From NCBI RefSeq assembly GCF_023156195.1, contig NZ_JAKUKA010000001.1:3162001-3226000 (forward strand): a stretch of 64,000 nt of DNA, given 5' to 3'. Under the pieces are notes generated by a model. That model was given only the letters and a program-made list of their open reading frames with translations. It was not told where the DNA came from and searched no databases. Of this stretch, positions 53,379-62,777 are shown in pieces. Both the position numbers and the translations under genes were made by a program. Position 1 is the stretch's first letter; every line of letters begins with the position of its first letter. The DNA is from Chitinophaga sedimenti (GTDB lineage Bacteria > Bacteroidota > Bacteroidia > Chitinophagales > Chitinophagaceae).

Positions 53379-54290
53379 CCAATCCGAATAAGAAAGAGGC
53401 GTTGGGTAAAGGTATCCGCTCGCTGTTGCAGAACATCGATACGGACCTGAAACAAACTACCAGTGCACTGGGAGAACAGGTGGTAACGCAGGCTACCGGT
53501 ATTGAGCGTATTCCGCTCGACCAGGTAGAGGTGAATCCTAAACAGCCGCGTCGTGACTTCGACGAGCAGGCTTTGCAGGAGCTGAGCCACTCGATTAAAC
53601 TGCATGATATCATTCAGCCGATCACGGTAGCCAGGGTAGCAAAAAATACCAGCTCATTTCGGGCGAGCGCCGTTTGCGCGCCAGCAAAATGGCCGGACTG
53701 AAAGACATTCCTGCCTACATCCGCCAGGTAAATGACCAGGAACTCCGGAACTGGCCCTGCTGGAGAACCTCCAACGCGAAAATCTGAACGCGATTGAAAT
53801 AGCCCTCAGCTATAAACGCCTGATGGAAGAGTGTACGCTCACCCAGGAAGAAGTAGCCGACCGGATGGGCAAGGAACGGAGCACCGTTACCAACTACATC
53901 CGCCTGCTGAAACTGCCCCCGGACATCCAGGTAGCGGTACGAAGCGGCAAAATCAGCATGGGCCATGCCCGCGCACTCATCGGCGTGGAAAACGTAGAGA
54001 AACAGCTGTTCATCTTCAGCGAGGTGATGAAAGACGGGCTGTCCGTACGCCAAACCGAAGAACTGGTACGTAAAGTAACTTACATCGAAAAAGGTAACGT
54101 TAAGAAACCAGCTAAAAATACACTCCCGCCGCCCTACCAGAAGATCGAGGACAACCTTGCCTCCCACTTCTCTACCAAAGTGAAGCTGGACAGGAACAAA
54201 CAAGGTAAAGGCAGCATCTCGATCGAGTTCTATTCAGATGAAGAACTGGATAGCATCCTCGAAAAAATTGAATTATACGGTGGAAAATAA
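53375..54290 (+). CDS. parB: Chromosome-partitioning protein ParB (two frame breaks)
   Basis: CTP-dependent DNA clamp that binds parS sites. About 305 aa: N-terminal CTPase region (IPLDQVEVNPKQPRRDFD, then ISGERRLRASKMAGL), helix-turn-helix (LTQEEVADRMGKERSTVTNYIRLLKL) and C-terminal dimer domain (SISIEFYSDEELDSIL). Breaks: near 53643 (A run, six present and seven needed, restoring VAKKYQLISGERR) and near 53746, where CTCCGGAACTG is plainly CTCCTGGAACTG (ELLELALLENLQREN). Both are in the most conserved part of an essential-type gene, hence errors. Confidence 0.95.
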
Positions 54291-55054
54291 AGCAGGGAAT
54301 ATAACCCGGTTGTCCTGTTGTTTCGGTACTGGCCCTGCTGGTATTGGGAGCAGCCATGCCCCTGCGCGCGCAGGTCGATACGACCAGCCGCGCCGCCCGG
54401 CAATTCCTGAAAGACAACCGTAAACCTGCTGCGGACACCCTCCGCAAAGCAGACTCCCTGCAAGCCGCGATCGATACCTTGCCTAAAGGCATCGTAATAC
54501 GCGACTCTATCCACACCGCCCGTCCAAAAGACACCCTCATTCTGACTACCAAACGCGAACACGATCCGCGTAAAGCGGCCTTCTACTCTGCCGTGCTGCC
54601 GGGTATGGGGCAAATCTACAACCGCGACTACTGGAAACTTCCGCTCGTATACGGCGCCCTCGGCGTATCTACCGGCGTATTCATCTGGAACATGGACAAT
54701 TACCGCACCTTCCGCGACGCTTACCGCGTACGGATGGCCAATGCGACTAATCCCAACTTCTCCGATGAATGGACGCAGAAAGGCTACGACGCCGCCGACC
54801 TTAAATACCTGCGCGATGCCTACCGGCAGTACGTGGATTACTCCGTGATCGTGTTCATCCTCGCCTACGGCCTCAACATCGTGGACGCTACCGTGTTTGC
54901 GCACCTGAAACAGTTCGATATGTCGGACGACCTCAGCATGCGCATCAGTCCAAAGGTGTTCGACACCAAAGCGGTGGGCGTAGCACTCACCTTTCAGCTG
55001 GGTAAAACCAACAGGAAAAAGTTCCAGAAGTCACTGTTTGCCCTGAGCAGATAA
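54280..55054 (+). CDS. DUF5683 protein, exported/membrane (two frame breaks)
   Basis: About 258 aa. Start probably GTG 54280, overlapping the parB end; two missing bases (near 54311, likely CCTGG, and near 54327) restore a hydrophobic leader ending LLVLGAAMPLRAQ. The domain part has HDPRKAAFYSAVLPGMGQIYNRDYWKLPLVYG, the DUF5683 hallmark, and a second hydrophobic segment (YSVIVFILAYGLNIVDA). The function is unknown, but the position between parB and dapB is conserved in Bacteroidota. The start is uncertain because of the breaks. Confidence 0.85.
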
Positions 55055-55111
55055 ACTTTTGGCCATCATATCCTCCCTTATCTATTCCAATTATTACAAT
55101 TACCAAACGCC

Positions 55112-55828
55112 ATGAAAATAGCACTGATCGGATACGGCAAAATGGGCAAAGCCATAGAGGCGATCGCCGTTGCCAAAGGACACGAAATTTCACATATCAT
55201 TGACCGGGACAGCCAACACCTGCTGGAAAAAGAAAACCTGCAGGGCGCCGATGTGGCCATTGAATTCACCACACCGGAAACCGCGTTTTCCAATATCCTG
55301 AAATGCTTTGAAGCAGGCGTTCCCGTTGTATGCGGCACCACCGGCTGGCTGGAGCATCTGCCGGAAGTAACCGCGGCTTGCCTCGAAAAACACCAGGCCT
55401 TTTTATATGCGAGCAACTTCAGCATCGGCGTAAACATCTTCTTTGAGTTGAATAAAAAACTCGCGGAACTGATGGGTCCTCATACAGACTACAACGTACA
55501 GATGGAAGAAATTCACCACACCCAGAAGAAAGACGCGCCCAGCGGCACCGCCATCACGCTCGCCGAGCAGATACTGGCCGCCAGCAAAGCCAAAAACACA
55601 CGGGTAAACGAGGGCACCCATGACGCCGACAAACTGGGTATCGTGAGCAAACGCATTGATCCGGCGCCCGGCACACATATCGTAAACTACACCAGCACCA
55701 TCGACGATATCACCATCATCCACACTGCTCACAGCCGCCAGGGCTTTGCTTCCGGCGCGGTAAAAGCGGCGGAATGGCTGAAAGATAAAAAGGGCGTGTT
55801 TTCCATGAAAGACGTGCTGAACCTCTAG
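55112..55828 (+). CDS. dapB: 4-hydroxy-tetrahydrodipicolinate reductase
   Basis: 238 aa, intact. NAD(P)H-dependent reductase in the diaminopimelate/lysine pathway. N-terminal nucleotide-binding GYGKMGKAIE, VVCGTTGWLEHLP, the substrate region EIHHTQKKDAPSGTA (catalytic His and Lys) and the C-terminal HSRQGFASGAVKAAEWL. It lies 57 bp after the DUF5683 gene in the conserved parAB cluster. Confidence 0.96.
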   Translation: MKIALIGYGKMGKAIEAIAVAKGHEISHIIDRDSQHLLEKENLQGADVAIEFTTPETAFSNILKCFEAGVPVVCGTTGWLEHLPEVTAACLEKHQAFLYASNFSIGVNIFFELNKKLAELMGPHTDYNVQMEEIHHTQKKDAPSGTAITLAEQILAASKAKNTRVNEGTHDADKLGIVSKRIDPAPGTHIVNYTSTIDDITIIHTAHSRQGFASGAVKAAEWLKDKKGVFSMKDVLNL

Positions 55829-55843
55829 CTCCCGCTTTTTCCA

Positions 55844-55851
55844 TATATTTG
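55844..55851 (+). promoter_or_regulatory. -7 box for the Rrf2 regulator gene
   Basis: TATATTTG matches TAnnTTTG, 31 bp upstream of the start. Confidence 0.5.
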
Positions 55852-55882
55852 CAGAAGGAGTAGCAAACAACGCTGTTACATT

Positions 55883-56297
55883 ATGTTATCAAAAAGACTC
55901 AGTATGCGTTTCACGCATTGGTTCACCTGGCAGAGAATGTGGATAAAGGTCCCGTACTGATATCGGAAATCGCTTCGGAGAAAAACATATCGATCAAATT
56001 CCTCGAGAACATTCTCCGGAGTTGAAGAACGCCGGCATATTGGGCAGTAAAAAAGGTAAAGGCGGCGGATATTACCTGCTGAAACAACCGAAGGAAATTG
56101 CCATGGCGCGCATCATCCGTTTACTGGATGGCCCCATTGCCTTACTCCCATGTGTGAGCCTCAATTATTACGAGCGCTGCGATAACTGTAAAGACGAAGC
56201 TGTATGTGGCCTGCACGATGTGATGAGCCGCGTAAGGGATGCCAGCCTGAAGATATTGGAGAATAAGACCTTGAAAGATATCATAACGAAATCGTAA
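55883..56297 (+). CDS. Rrf2-family transcription regulator with cysteine cluster (two frame breaks)
   Basis: About 138 aa. Winged helix (KTQYAFHALVHLAEN, ISEIASEKNISIKFLENIL, KKGKGGGYYLL) followed by a segment with four cysteines (PCVSLNYYERCDNCKDEAVCGL), the region where IscR/NsrR-type members hold an Fe-S cluster. Breaks: an A run right after the start (TCAAAAAG, one A short) and near 56020 (CTCCGGAGTTG, best read CTCCTGGAGTTG = LLELKNAG). The next genes, cysH-cysD-cysN, lie 350 bp on in the same direction; a CymR-like role in sulfur control is likely but inferred. Confidence 0.92.
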
Positions 56298-56307
56298 ATA
56301 CGGAACG

Positions 56308-56337
56308 AAGGAGTAGCGAAAGCTGCTCCTTTTTTTT
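56308..56337 (+). terminator. Terminator after the Rrf2 gene
   Basis: AAGGAGTAGC, GAAA loop, GCTGCTCCTT (one T-G pair), then a seven-T tract. Confidence 0.85.
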
Positions 56338-56512
56338 GCCCCGGCGTCCCACCGGCAGCCCCCTTTGACCATCCTTACTACTGCTATCGGATGCACTTAG
56401 GATCCTCTTCGTATCAGGCTGATCTTTACAAGCTAAACCTTAGTATCTGCGGGCGTTTAGGCCCCATCGAAGTCTGCCAGGCCGTTTTACTAAGCTACCA
56501 ACTACGGTTGGT

Positions 56513-56545
56513 GGTTCGGTGATGGTTCAGTGATGGTTCGGTGAC
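56513..56545. repeat. Three tandem 11-bp repeats
   Basis: GGTTCGGTGAT, GGTTCAGTGAT, GGTTCGGTGAC in direct succession, 100 bp upstream of cysH. Confidence 0.85.
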
Positions 56546-56616
56546 GCCTAAACACTTAATAATCAATATATAAGGAAAACTACAAAAGTTAGTCTATCTT
56601 TTATATAGGATTTATG

Positions 56617-56624
56617 TATTTTTG
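56617..56624 (+). promoter_or_regulatory. -7 box for the cysH-cysD-cysN genes
   Basis: TATTTTTG matches TAnnTTTG, 22 bp before the cysH start. Confidence 0.55.
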
Positions 56625-56646
56625 TACCAAGGTTTAAGGAAGATAC

Positions 56647-57378
56647 ATGGAAGATATCAAGAAGATGCTGGCCCAGACTGACGACATCGCATCGGGCCTC
56701 AGATTGCTGACAGAGGAGTTTCCCGGGAAGGTGGCTTTTTCCACCTCCTTTGGGCAGGAAGACCAGGTTATTGCCGACATCATTTGGCGTAATAACCTGC
56801 CGATCAGGGTGTTTTCCCTCGATACGGGCCGGTTGTTCCGTGAAACCTACGACCTCATCGATCTTACCCGGGCCAGGTACAAAAAGGAAATAGAGATTTT
56901 TTTCCCCGAAACAGCCGATGTAGAAAGGCTTACCAGGGAAAAAGGATTCAACAGCTTTTACGATTCGGTAGAGAACCGTAAGGAATGTTGTTATATACGC
57001 AAGGTAGTACCCCTCAACCGCGCCCTCGAAGGGGTAAAGGTATGGATCACCGGGCTGCGTGCGGAACAGTCGGAAAACAGGTTGGGGATGGATGCGCTGG
57101 AACTGGACGAACAGCGGCAGCTGCTCAAGTATAATCCGCTCATCGAATGGTCGTACAGCGACGTACTGGCCCACCTCGAAAAATACAACGTGCCTTACAA
57201 CAGGCTGCACGATAAAGGTTTTATCAGCATCGGCTGCGCGCCCTGTACCAGGGCCATAGAACCTGGCGAACATCCCCGCGCCGGCAGATGGTGGTGGGAA
57301 GATTCTAAGAAAGAGTGCGGACTGCACAGTCACAACACGAATACGCAAAACGAGCAGGTACCGGCGGCCAGCAAATAA
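56647..57378 (+). CDS. cysH: Adenylyl-sulfate (APS/PAPS) reductase
   Basis: 243 aa, intact. Reduces activated sulfate to sulfite in assimilation. PP-loop-like FSTSFGQEDQV, SLDTGRLFRETYDL, RKECCYIRKV and GCAPCTRAI: the CC...CxxC arrangement binds a [4Fe-4S] cluster, typical of APS-specific reductases, so APS is the likely substrate. The catalytic cysteine is in KKECGLHSH near the C-terminus. First gene of the cysH-cysD-cysN set; cysD starts 31 bp later. No APS kinase is seen here, which fits direct APS reduction. Confidence 0.95.
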   Translation: MEDIKKMLAQTDDIASGLRLLTEEFPGKVAFSTSFGQEDQVIADIIWRNNLPIRVFSLDTGRLFRETYDLIDLTRARYKKEIEIFFPETADVERLTREKGFNSFYDSVENRKECCYIRKVVPLNRALEGVKVWITGLRAEQSENRLGMDALELDEQRQLLKYNPLIEWSYSDVLAHLEKYNVPYNRLHDKGFISIGCAPCTRAIEPGEHPRAGRWWWEDSKKECGLHSHNTNTQNEQVPAASK

Positions 57379-57409
57379 GCCCCGCACGGTCGGTAACTAA
57401 ACTATCGAT

Positions 57410-58315
57410 ATGAACAGTATTAAATGGCAATTTCCACGCGCGCTGGAAGACGAAGCGATCTACATCCTGAGAGAAACAGCCGCACAATTCGAGCGTCCCG
57501 CTATTCTTTTCTCCGGTGGTAAGGATTCTATTACCATCGTTCGCCTGGCGCAAAAAGCTTTCTATCCGGGTAAAATCCCCTTCCCCTTATTACACATCGA
57601 TACCGGCCATAACTTCCCCGAAACTATCCAGTTCCGCGACTGGCTCGTGGAAAGTCTGGGCCTGGAGCTGATCGTACGGAACGTACAGGACAGCATCGAC
57701 CAGGGTAAAGTGAAGGAAGAATCCGGCAAATACGCCAGCCGTAACGCCCTGCAAACCGTTACCCTGCTGGATGCTATCGAAGAACTGAAGTTCGACGCCT
57801 GCATCGGCGGCGCCCGTCGCGATGAAGAGAAGGCACGCGCGAAAGAACGCATCTTCTCCGTACGCGACGAATTCGGCCAATGGAACGCCAAGATCCAGCG
57901 TCCCGAACTGTTCGATATGCTCAACGGCAAAATCAACATCGGTGAAAATGTACGCGTGTTCCCCATCTCCAACTGGACGGAACTGGACGTATGGAACTAT
58001 ATCCGCGAAGAAAAACTCGAAATACCCTCCATTTACTTCTCCCACGAACGCGAGATCATTGAGCGCGACGGTATGTACTGGCCGTACTCCACCTTCCTCA
58101 ATACGACAGACGAAGAAAAGCCTTTCGTATCGAAAGTGCGCTTCCGCACCGTGGGCGATATGACCTGTACCGCAGCGGTAATGTCCGAAGCCGATCAGCT
58201 GGAAGACATCATCGCCGAGATCATGGAAGCCAAGATCTCCGAACGCGGCGCGCGTATCGACGACAAACGCTCCGAAGCCGCCATGGAAAAGCGCAAACAG
58301 GCCGGGTATTTTTAA
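57410..58315 (+). CDS. cysD: Sulfate adenylyltransferase subunit 2
   Basis: 301 aa, intact. Catalytic subunit that makes adenosine 5'-phosphosulfate from sulfate and ATP, with CysN. PP-loop SGGKDSITIVRLA (about 35-47), LHIDTGHNFPETI, and the conserved GGARRDEEKARAKERIFS. Followed 19 bp later by cysN. Confidence 0.97.
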   Translation: MNSIKWQFPRALEDEAIYILRETAAQFERPAILFSGGKDSITIVRLAQKAFYPGKIPFPLLHIDTGHNFPETIQFRDWLVESLGLELIVRNVQDSIDQGKVKEESGKYASRNALQTVTLLDAIEELKFDACIGGARRDEEKARAKERIFSVRDEFGQWNAKIQRPELFDMLNGKINIGENVRVFPISNWTELDVWNYIREEKLEIPSIYFSHEREIIERDGMYWPYSTFLNTTDEEKPFVSKVRFRTVGDMTCTAAVMSEADQLEDIIAEIMEAKISERGARIDDKRSEAAMEKRKQAGYF

Positions 58316-58334
58316 TCATTTCAAACTGTAATCA

Positions 58335-59582
58335 ATGGACGTTTTACGTATAACCACCTCCGGTAGTGTAGATGATGGCAAAAGCACCCTCATAGGCCGG
58401 CTGCTGTACGATACTAAATCTATCCCCCAGGATAAAATGGAAGCGCTGCACGCCGCGTCCAAACGCAAGGGGCTGGACTTTACCGATCTTTCCCTGCTGA
58501 CCGACGGCCTCATCGCCGAGCGCGAACAGGGCATCACGATCGATGTGGCGCACATCTACTTCTCCACCCCCAACCGCAAATATATTATTGCCGATACGCC
58601 CGGCCACTTCGAGTACACCCGTAACATGGTGACCGGCAGCTCCACCGCACAGGTATCCCTGATCCTCATCGACGCCCGCAAAGGCATCGTGGACCAGACC
58701 TACCGCCACTACTTCATCGCCAACCTCCTGCGCATCAAACACCTGGTGGTGTGCGTGAACAAGATGGACCTGGTAGATTATGCACAGGAACGGTTCGACG
58801 AAATCGTGGAAGATTTTAAACAGCTGACCGCACAGGCCGCGTTTAAAGAGCAGGAAGTGAAGTTCATTCCCGCCTCGTCCCTCTATGGCGAAAACGTGGT
58901 AACACGCAGCGAAAAAATCAGCTGGTATGATGGGCCTACGCTGCTGGATTACCCGGAACAGATCGACTTTTCGCACGAAGGTGACGCGCTGCCCGCACGC
59001 CTCCCGGTACAGTACGTGATTCGCCCTAAAAGCGAAGCGTTCCACGACTTCCGCGGCTTTGCCGGCAAAATTGCCAGCGGCAGCTTTAAAGTGGGCGACG
59101 AGATCGTATCGCTCCCCTCGCAACACCGCAGCAAAATCAAATCAATAGAAAAATTCGAAACCCAACTTAACGAGGCGCATGCCCGCGACAGCGTGGTCAT
59201 TACCCTCGAAGATGAAATAGACAGCAGCCGTGGCAACATCCTGGTGAAAGCCGGTGAAGAGCCGCAGGCGCTGAAAGAAATCACCGCAAACGTGTGCTGG
59301 ATGGACCAGACGAAACTGGTGGCGGGTAAAACATACCTGCTCCAACATGGCATCAACCGCGTAAAAGCGAAGGTGCAGGGCATTCAACACGTTATCGAAG
59401 TAACCACGCACCGCCAGCAGGACGATGTGAAGGAACTCGGCCTGAACGACATTGGTAAAATCACCCTGAAAGTGGCCAGTCCTATTTTTGCAGACCCTTA
59501 TATACAAAATCCGGCCAATGGTTCGTTTATTCTTGTGGACGAATTCAGCAACTCCACTGTAGCGGTGGGTTTCGTAGAATAA
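58335..59582 (+). CDS. cysN: Sulfate adenylyltransferase subunit 1 (GTPase)
   Basis: 415 aa, intact. GTPase that drives sulfate activation by CysD. G1 GSVDDGKSTLIGRLLYD, G2/G3 region ITIDVAHIYF and ADTPGHFEYTRNM, G4 NKMDLVDYA. The translation-factor-like C-terminal barrels are present; there is no fused APS kinase domain, so it is the CysN-only form. Last gene of the cluster, followed by a strong terminator. Confidence 0.97.
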   Translation: MDVLRITTSGSVDDGKSTLIGRLLYDTKSIPQDKMEALHAASKRKGLDFTDLSLLTDGLIAEREQGITIDVAHIYFSTPNRKYIIADTPGHFEYTRNMVTGSSTAQVSLILIDARKGIVDQTYRHYFIANLLRIKHLVVCVNKMDLVDYAQERFDEIVEDFKQLTAQAAFKEQEVKFIPASSLYGENVVTRSEKISWYDGPTLLDYPEQIDFSHEGDALPARLPVQYVIRPKSEAFHDFRGFAGKIASGSFKVGDEIVSLPSQHRSKIKSIEKFETQLNEAHARDSVVITLEDEIDSSRGNILVKAGEEPQALKEITANVCWMDQTKLVAGKTYLLQHGINRVKAKVQGIQHVIEVTTHRQQDDVKELGLNDIGKITLKVASPIFADPYIQNPANGSFILVDEFSNSTVAVGFVE

Positions 59583-59613
59583 CCCGTTATCATTTTATCA
59601 ACTATAAATGTGC

Positions 59614-59640
59614 AAAGGAGGACAGCGTGTCCTCCTTTTT
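59614..59640 (+). terminator. Terminator after cysN
   Basis: AAAGGAGGACA, GCG, TGTCCTCCTTTTT: 11-bp perfect stem plus T tract. Confidence 0.92.
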
Positions 59641-59659
59641 GATAGATTGATATAAAAAA

Positions 59660-59678
59660 GGAGCCCTTAAAAGAGCTC
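59660..59678 (-). terminator. Terminator after the threonine dehydrogenase gene
   Basis: GGAGC...GCTCC with inner CTT/AAG pairs; followed on the minus strand by CTTTTTTATA. Confidence 0.75.
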
Positions 59679-59703
59679 CCGTATCTTCAAATCTCTAAAA
59701 AAT

Positions 59704-60648
59704 CTACTTCTTCAAATTCTTCAACATATCCGTTGTCATCTTTTCCAGGTCGTACTCCGGCTTCCAACCCCATTGCTCGCGGGCAGCGGTATCGTCGATA
59801 CTCTGCGGCCAGCCGTCGGCAATCTGCTGGCGGTAATCCGGCTCATAGCTGATGGTGAACGATGGGATATGTTTCTTAATTTCTTCACTGATCTCCCTGG
59901 GAGAAAAGCTCATACCCGAAAGGTTATACGCAGAACGGATCTTGATCTTGGCGGAGTCGGCCTCCATCAGTTCGATGGTGGCGCGGATAGCGTCGGGCAT
60001 GTACATCATGGGCAGGTAGGTGTCTTCGCGCAGGAAACACTCATATTTGCCCTCTTCCAGCGCTTCGTGGTAGATTTCCACCGCGTAGTCGGTGGTACCG
60101 CCTCCCGGGGCTGATTTATAGCTGATAAGGCCCGGGTAACGCAGGCTGCGCACGTCGATGCCATAACGGTGATTGTAGTACTCGCACCAGCGCTCGCCGG
60201 CAAACTTGCTGATGCCATAGATGGTCGTAGGCTCAATGATCGTATGCTGCTCGGTATCCTGTTTAGGAGAGTTAGGACCGAATACGGCAATAGAGCTCGG
60301 CCAGTAAATTTTATCCAGCCCTTCTTCTTTAGCAATGTCCAGCACATTCAGCAGGCTTGCCATGTTGATGTGCCAGGCCAGCAGTGGATTCTTTTCGCCG
60401 GTGGCAGATAAGATGGCCGCCAGCAGGTAAACCTGGGTGATGTTGTGACGGATCACCAACACGTGCAACATTTCCTTGTTCATCACATCCAGCGATACAT
60501 AGGGGCCGGTCCCTTTCAGCAGTTCGTGCTCCTCCCGCAGGTCGGACGCCACTACGTTCTGATCGCCATACATTTTACGCAACGCCAGGGTAAGCTCTAC
60601 TCCAATCTGTCCGCAGGCGCCGATAACAAGGATCTTATCTTTCTTCAT
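59704..60648 (-). CDS. SDR-type L-threonine 3-dehydrogenase
   Basis: 314 aa, intact. NAD-dependent extended SDR that oxidises threonine to 2-amino-3-oxobutyrate. Nucleotide-binding ILVIGACGQIGVELTLAL, catalytic YGISKFAGE (Tyr-x-x-x-Lys), and the stretch YPGLISYKSAPGGGTTDYAVE, which is characteristic of the SDR threonine dehydrogenases rather than UDP-sugar epimerases. A single gene with its own terminator. Confidence 0.92.
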   Translation of the reverse strand: MKKDKILVIGACGQIGVELTLALRKMYGDQNVVASDLREEHELLKGTGPYVSLDVMNKEMLHVLVIRHNITQVYLLAAILSATGEKNPLLAWHINMASLLNVLDIAKEEGLDKIYWPSSIAVFGPNSPKQDTEQHTIIEPTTIYGISKFAGERWCEYYNHRYGIDVRSLRYPGLISYKSAPGGGTTDYAVEIYHEALEEGKYECFLREDTYLPMMYMPDAIRATIELMEADSAKIKIRSAYNLSGMSFSPREISEEIKKHIPSFTISYEPDYRQQIADGWPQSIDDTAAREQWGWKPEYDLEKMTTDMLKNLKK

Positions 60649-60836
60649 TTTTTAAAGTTGATGGGCAAATTTAAATGTTGGGTGTAATATTACCCGGTTC
60701 CCCCTATTTATAAACTATGTCATTAATTCCATGACAAAACAATAACAAACCACTTCGCGGATAGGTTGTAACGGCTTCTTTTTATCATCCCTTTGCCATG
60801 CTTCCGCATTATTCGCGAATTCCTTTATTTTGCAGT

Positions 60837-61651
60837 ATGAAAACGTTAAAACATTTACTCAAAGAACAATATAACCCAGACAATTTCTTTCTCATTGCCG
60901 GCCCCTGTGTGGTAGAAAGCGAAGAATTGCTGACTACCGTAGCCGAAAAGGTATCCGGTATCTGTAAAAGACTCAACATCCCTTACGTTTTTAAAGCATC
61001 GTACCGCAAAGCAAACCGCACTTCCATCCACTCCTTTACCGGTGTGGGCGACGTGGAAGCATTGGAGCTGTTGCAGAAAACAGGCCAGCGTTTTAACCTG
61101 CCCGTCACCTCCGACATCCACTCTGCCGCCGAAGCCGCTATGGCTGCTGCTTATGTAGATATACTGCAGATCCCGGCGTTTCTTTGCCGCCAGACGGACA
61201 TCCTGATCGCTGCCGCCGAAACCGGCAAGGTAGTGAATGTGAAAAAGGGTCAGTTCCTGAGCGGCGAGTCCATGAAATTCGCGGTAGAAAAAGTGAAAGG
61301 CGCAGGCAATGACCACGTGATGCTTACCGAACGTGGTACCACCTTTGGTTACCAGGACTGGTGGTAGATTACCGCAACATTCCCATTATGAAGCACCACG
61401 GCGCACCGGTGATCATGGACTGTACGCACAGCCTGCAACAGCCTAACCAGAGCAGCGGCGTAACCGGTGGTAACCCGCAGATGATCAGCACCATTGCCAA
61501 AGCAGCTATTGCTACCGGTGCAGATGGCCTGTTCATCGAAACTCACCCCGATCCTTCCTGCGCACTGTCCGACGGCGCCAACATGCTTCGCCTCGACCTG
61601 TTGGAAGGCCTGCTGGAAGACCTTGTGAAAATCAGACAAGCTGTAAAATAA
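60837..61651 (+). CDS. kdsA: 3-deoxy-8-phosphooctulonate synthase (one frame break)
   Basis: Condenses arabinose 5-phosphate with phosphoenolpyruvate to Kdo-8-phosphate for lipopolysaccharide. About 271 aa. IAGPCVVESEELL, FKASYRKANRTSIHSFTG, PVTSDIHSAAEA, LQIPAFLCRQTDIL, ERGTTFGYQDLVVDYRNIPIM and CTHSLQQPNQSSGVTGG all fit KdsA. The break near 61362 is TACCAGGACTGGTGG where GACCTGGTG is expected: one C lost from CCTGG. Start at 60837 (MKTLKHLL), five bases after a TTATTTTG -7-like box, so the leader is very short. Confidence 0.96.
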
Positions 61652-61657
61652 ATAACG

Positions 61658-61684
61658 AAAGGGCCGGTGATTCCGGCCCTTTTT
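61658..61684 (+). terminator. Terminator after kdsA
   Basis: AAAGGGCCGG, TGATT, CCGGCCCTTTTT. Confidence 0.92.
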
Positions 61685-61791
61685 ATTGTAACATAATACC
61701 TGCCGCAGGAGAAGAAATAGTAGAACACGGCGTATTTCTGCTATGCGGAATAAATTTTGTATATTCAGTTTGCACTAAACCATTTCATGTT

Positions 61792-62178
61792 ATGATCCAG
61801 ATCTCCGATGTAAGAGTTAGCGACAGGGTACTCGTAAACTTTGAGGGACAGCTGATTGAAGGTACCGTTCTCGAAGTGAACCATGAGGATAGGCAAGTAT
61901 GTGTATTAACGCATGAGCAACAGGAATTTTGGTATTCGGTGGAGGATCTTTTCCCCATTACCTTAAATGAAGCCGAACTGGTACGCCTGAAATTCCACCA
62001 GGAAGACCCCGAAAATGGCAGCACTATTTATGTGCGCGGCCCTTTCAAGGTAGAGTTTCACGGGCAGGACAAACTGGCGCTGGTATACCGCGACGAACGC
62101 CGCGAAATACAGGGTCCGATTACCGTGCACCAATTACAGAACCACTACGAGTCCATGACGAAAGTGCATCTCGAGTAG
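61792..62178 (+). CDS. Conserved-looking protein of unknown function with SH3-like N-terminus
   Basis: 128 aa, cytoplasmic, intact. The first half (VSDRVLVNFEGQLIEGTVLE, VCVLTHEQQEFWYSVEDL) looks like a Tudor/SH3-type beta-barrel; the second half (LVRLKFHQEDPENGSTIYV, FKVEFHGQDKLALVYRDERR) forms further strands and ends in a helix. I do not know the family. It stands alone between kdsA and the PspC gene. Confidence 0.8.
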   Translation: MIQISDVRVSDRVLVNFEGQLIEGTVLEVNHEDRQVCVLTHEQQEFWYSVEDLFPITLNEAELVRLKFHQEDPENGSTIYVRGPFKVEFHGQDKLALVYRDERREIQGPITVHQLQNHYESMTKVHLE

Positions 62179-62304
62179 TTTCTTTTTCTTTATTCCAGAT
62201 TGATAAACTAACTGTTCCCGGCAGCTCACTGTCGGGCATGGAAAATATTGCTCCGGGCGTTGTATGACGTCCGGCAGGGGCTTATTGTACTTAACGGCAG
62301 GATA

Positions 62305-62526
62305 TTACAGGTAGCGCAGCGGGTTGCGGCGGCCGTTGGTGATGTAATTTTTCATGTTTACCCAAAACGCGAGTATCATGTAAACAATCACCGGTGAGCC
62401 GATCGTGAGAAAACTGGCATAAATAAAGAACAGGCGTATCCGGGAAGTAGCCATTCCCAGTTTAGCCCCTATGGCTGCGCAAACGCCAAAGGCCTGCCAT
62501 TCCATAAAGTCTTTTAAACGGTTCAT
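62305..62526 (-). CDS. PspC-domain membrane protein
   Basis: 73 aa. The PspC pattern is visible: AFGVCAAIGAKLGMATSRIRLFFIYASFLT followed by a second hydrophobic segment (SPVIVYMILAFWV), giving an N-terminal amphipathic part and one or two membrane helices. Named after phage-shock protein C but common as a stand-alone protein in Bacteroidota; role in envelope stress is inference. Confidence 0.88.
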   Translation of the reverse strand: MNRLKDFMEWQAFGVCAAIGAKLGMATSRIRLFFIYASFLTIGSPVIVYMILAFWVNMKNYITNGRRNPLRYL

Positions 62527-62708
62527 ATATCAAATTTATCCTAATTATTTAGGAAAACAAAATACCATACGCACGTGTTTTGTACAATTATTGCGGATGA
62601 TCTAATGACAAGATCATGGCATCTGTTGGTCAATTATTAATTTATTAAATTATTTTAACCTCCATTTATGCCTATTACCGACAATTAGCTTAATGGAGCA
62701 TCAGTCTC

Positions 62709-62741
62709 TTTTGCAATAGACACCCGTTTTGTGTAACTTTG
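62709..62741 (+). promoter_or_regulatory. Complete Bacteroidota promoter for aconitase
   Basis: -33 element TTTTG (62709-62713), 20-bp spacer, -7 element TAACTTTG (62734-62741), 36 bp before the start codon. The best promoter match in the window. Confidence 0.75.
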
Positions 62742-62777
62742 CGAAGCATTTATAACCGCTTTTAAATAATTTTTTCC

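Larger units (their letters stand above)
56338..56646. other. Intergenic region upstream of cysH
   Basis: About 310 bp with a three-fold 11-bp repeat (56513-56545) and a -7 box (56617). A regulator site is expected here, but I see no palindrome I would call; no SAM riboswitch motif is recognised. Confidence 0.6.

Noticed and set aside
40621..61651. Reading the many broken genes as pseudogenes or programmed frameshifts
   Set aside because: Breaks hit essential genes at conserved motifs, are nearly all base losses, and fall at homopolymers or CCWGG. No slippery-site plus structure pattern is shared.
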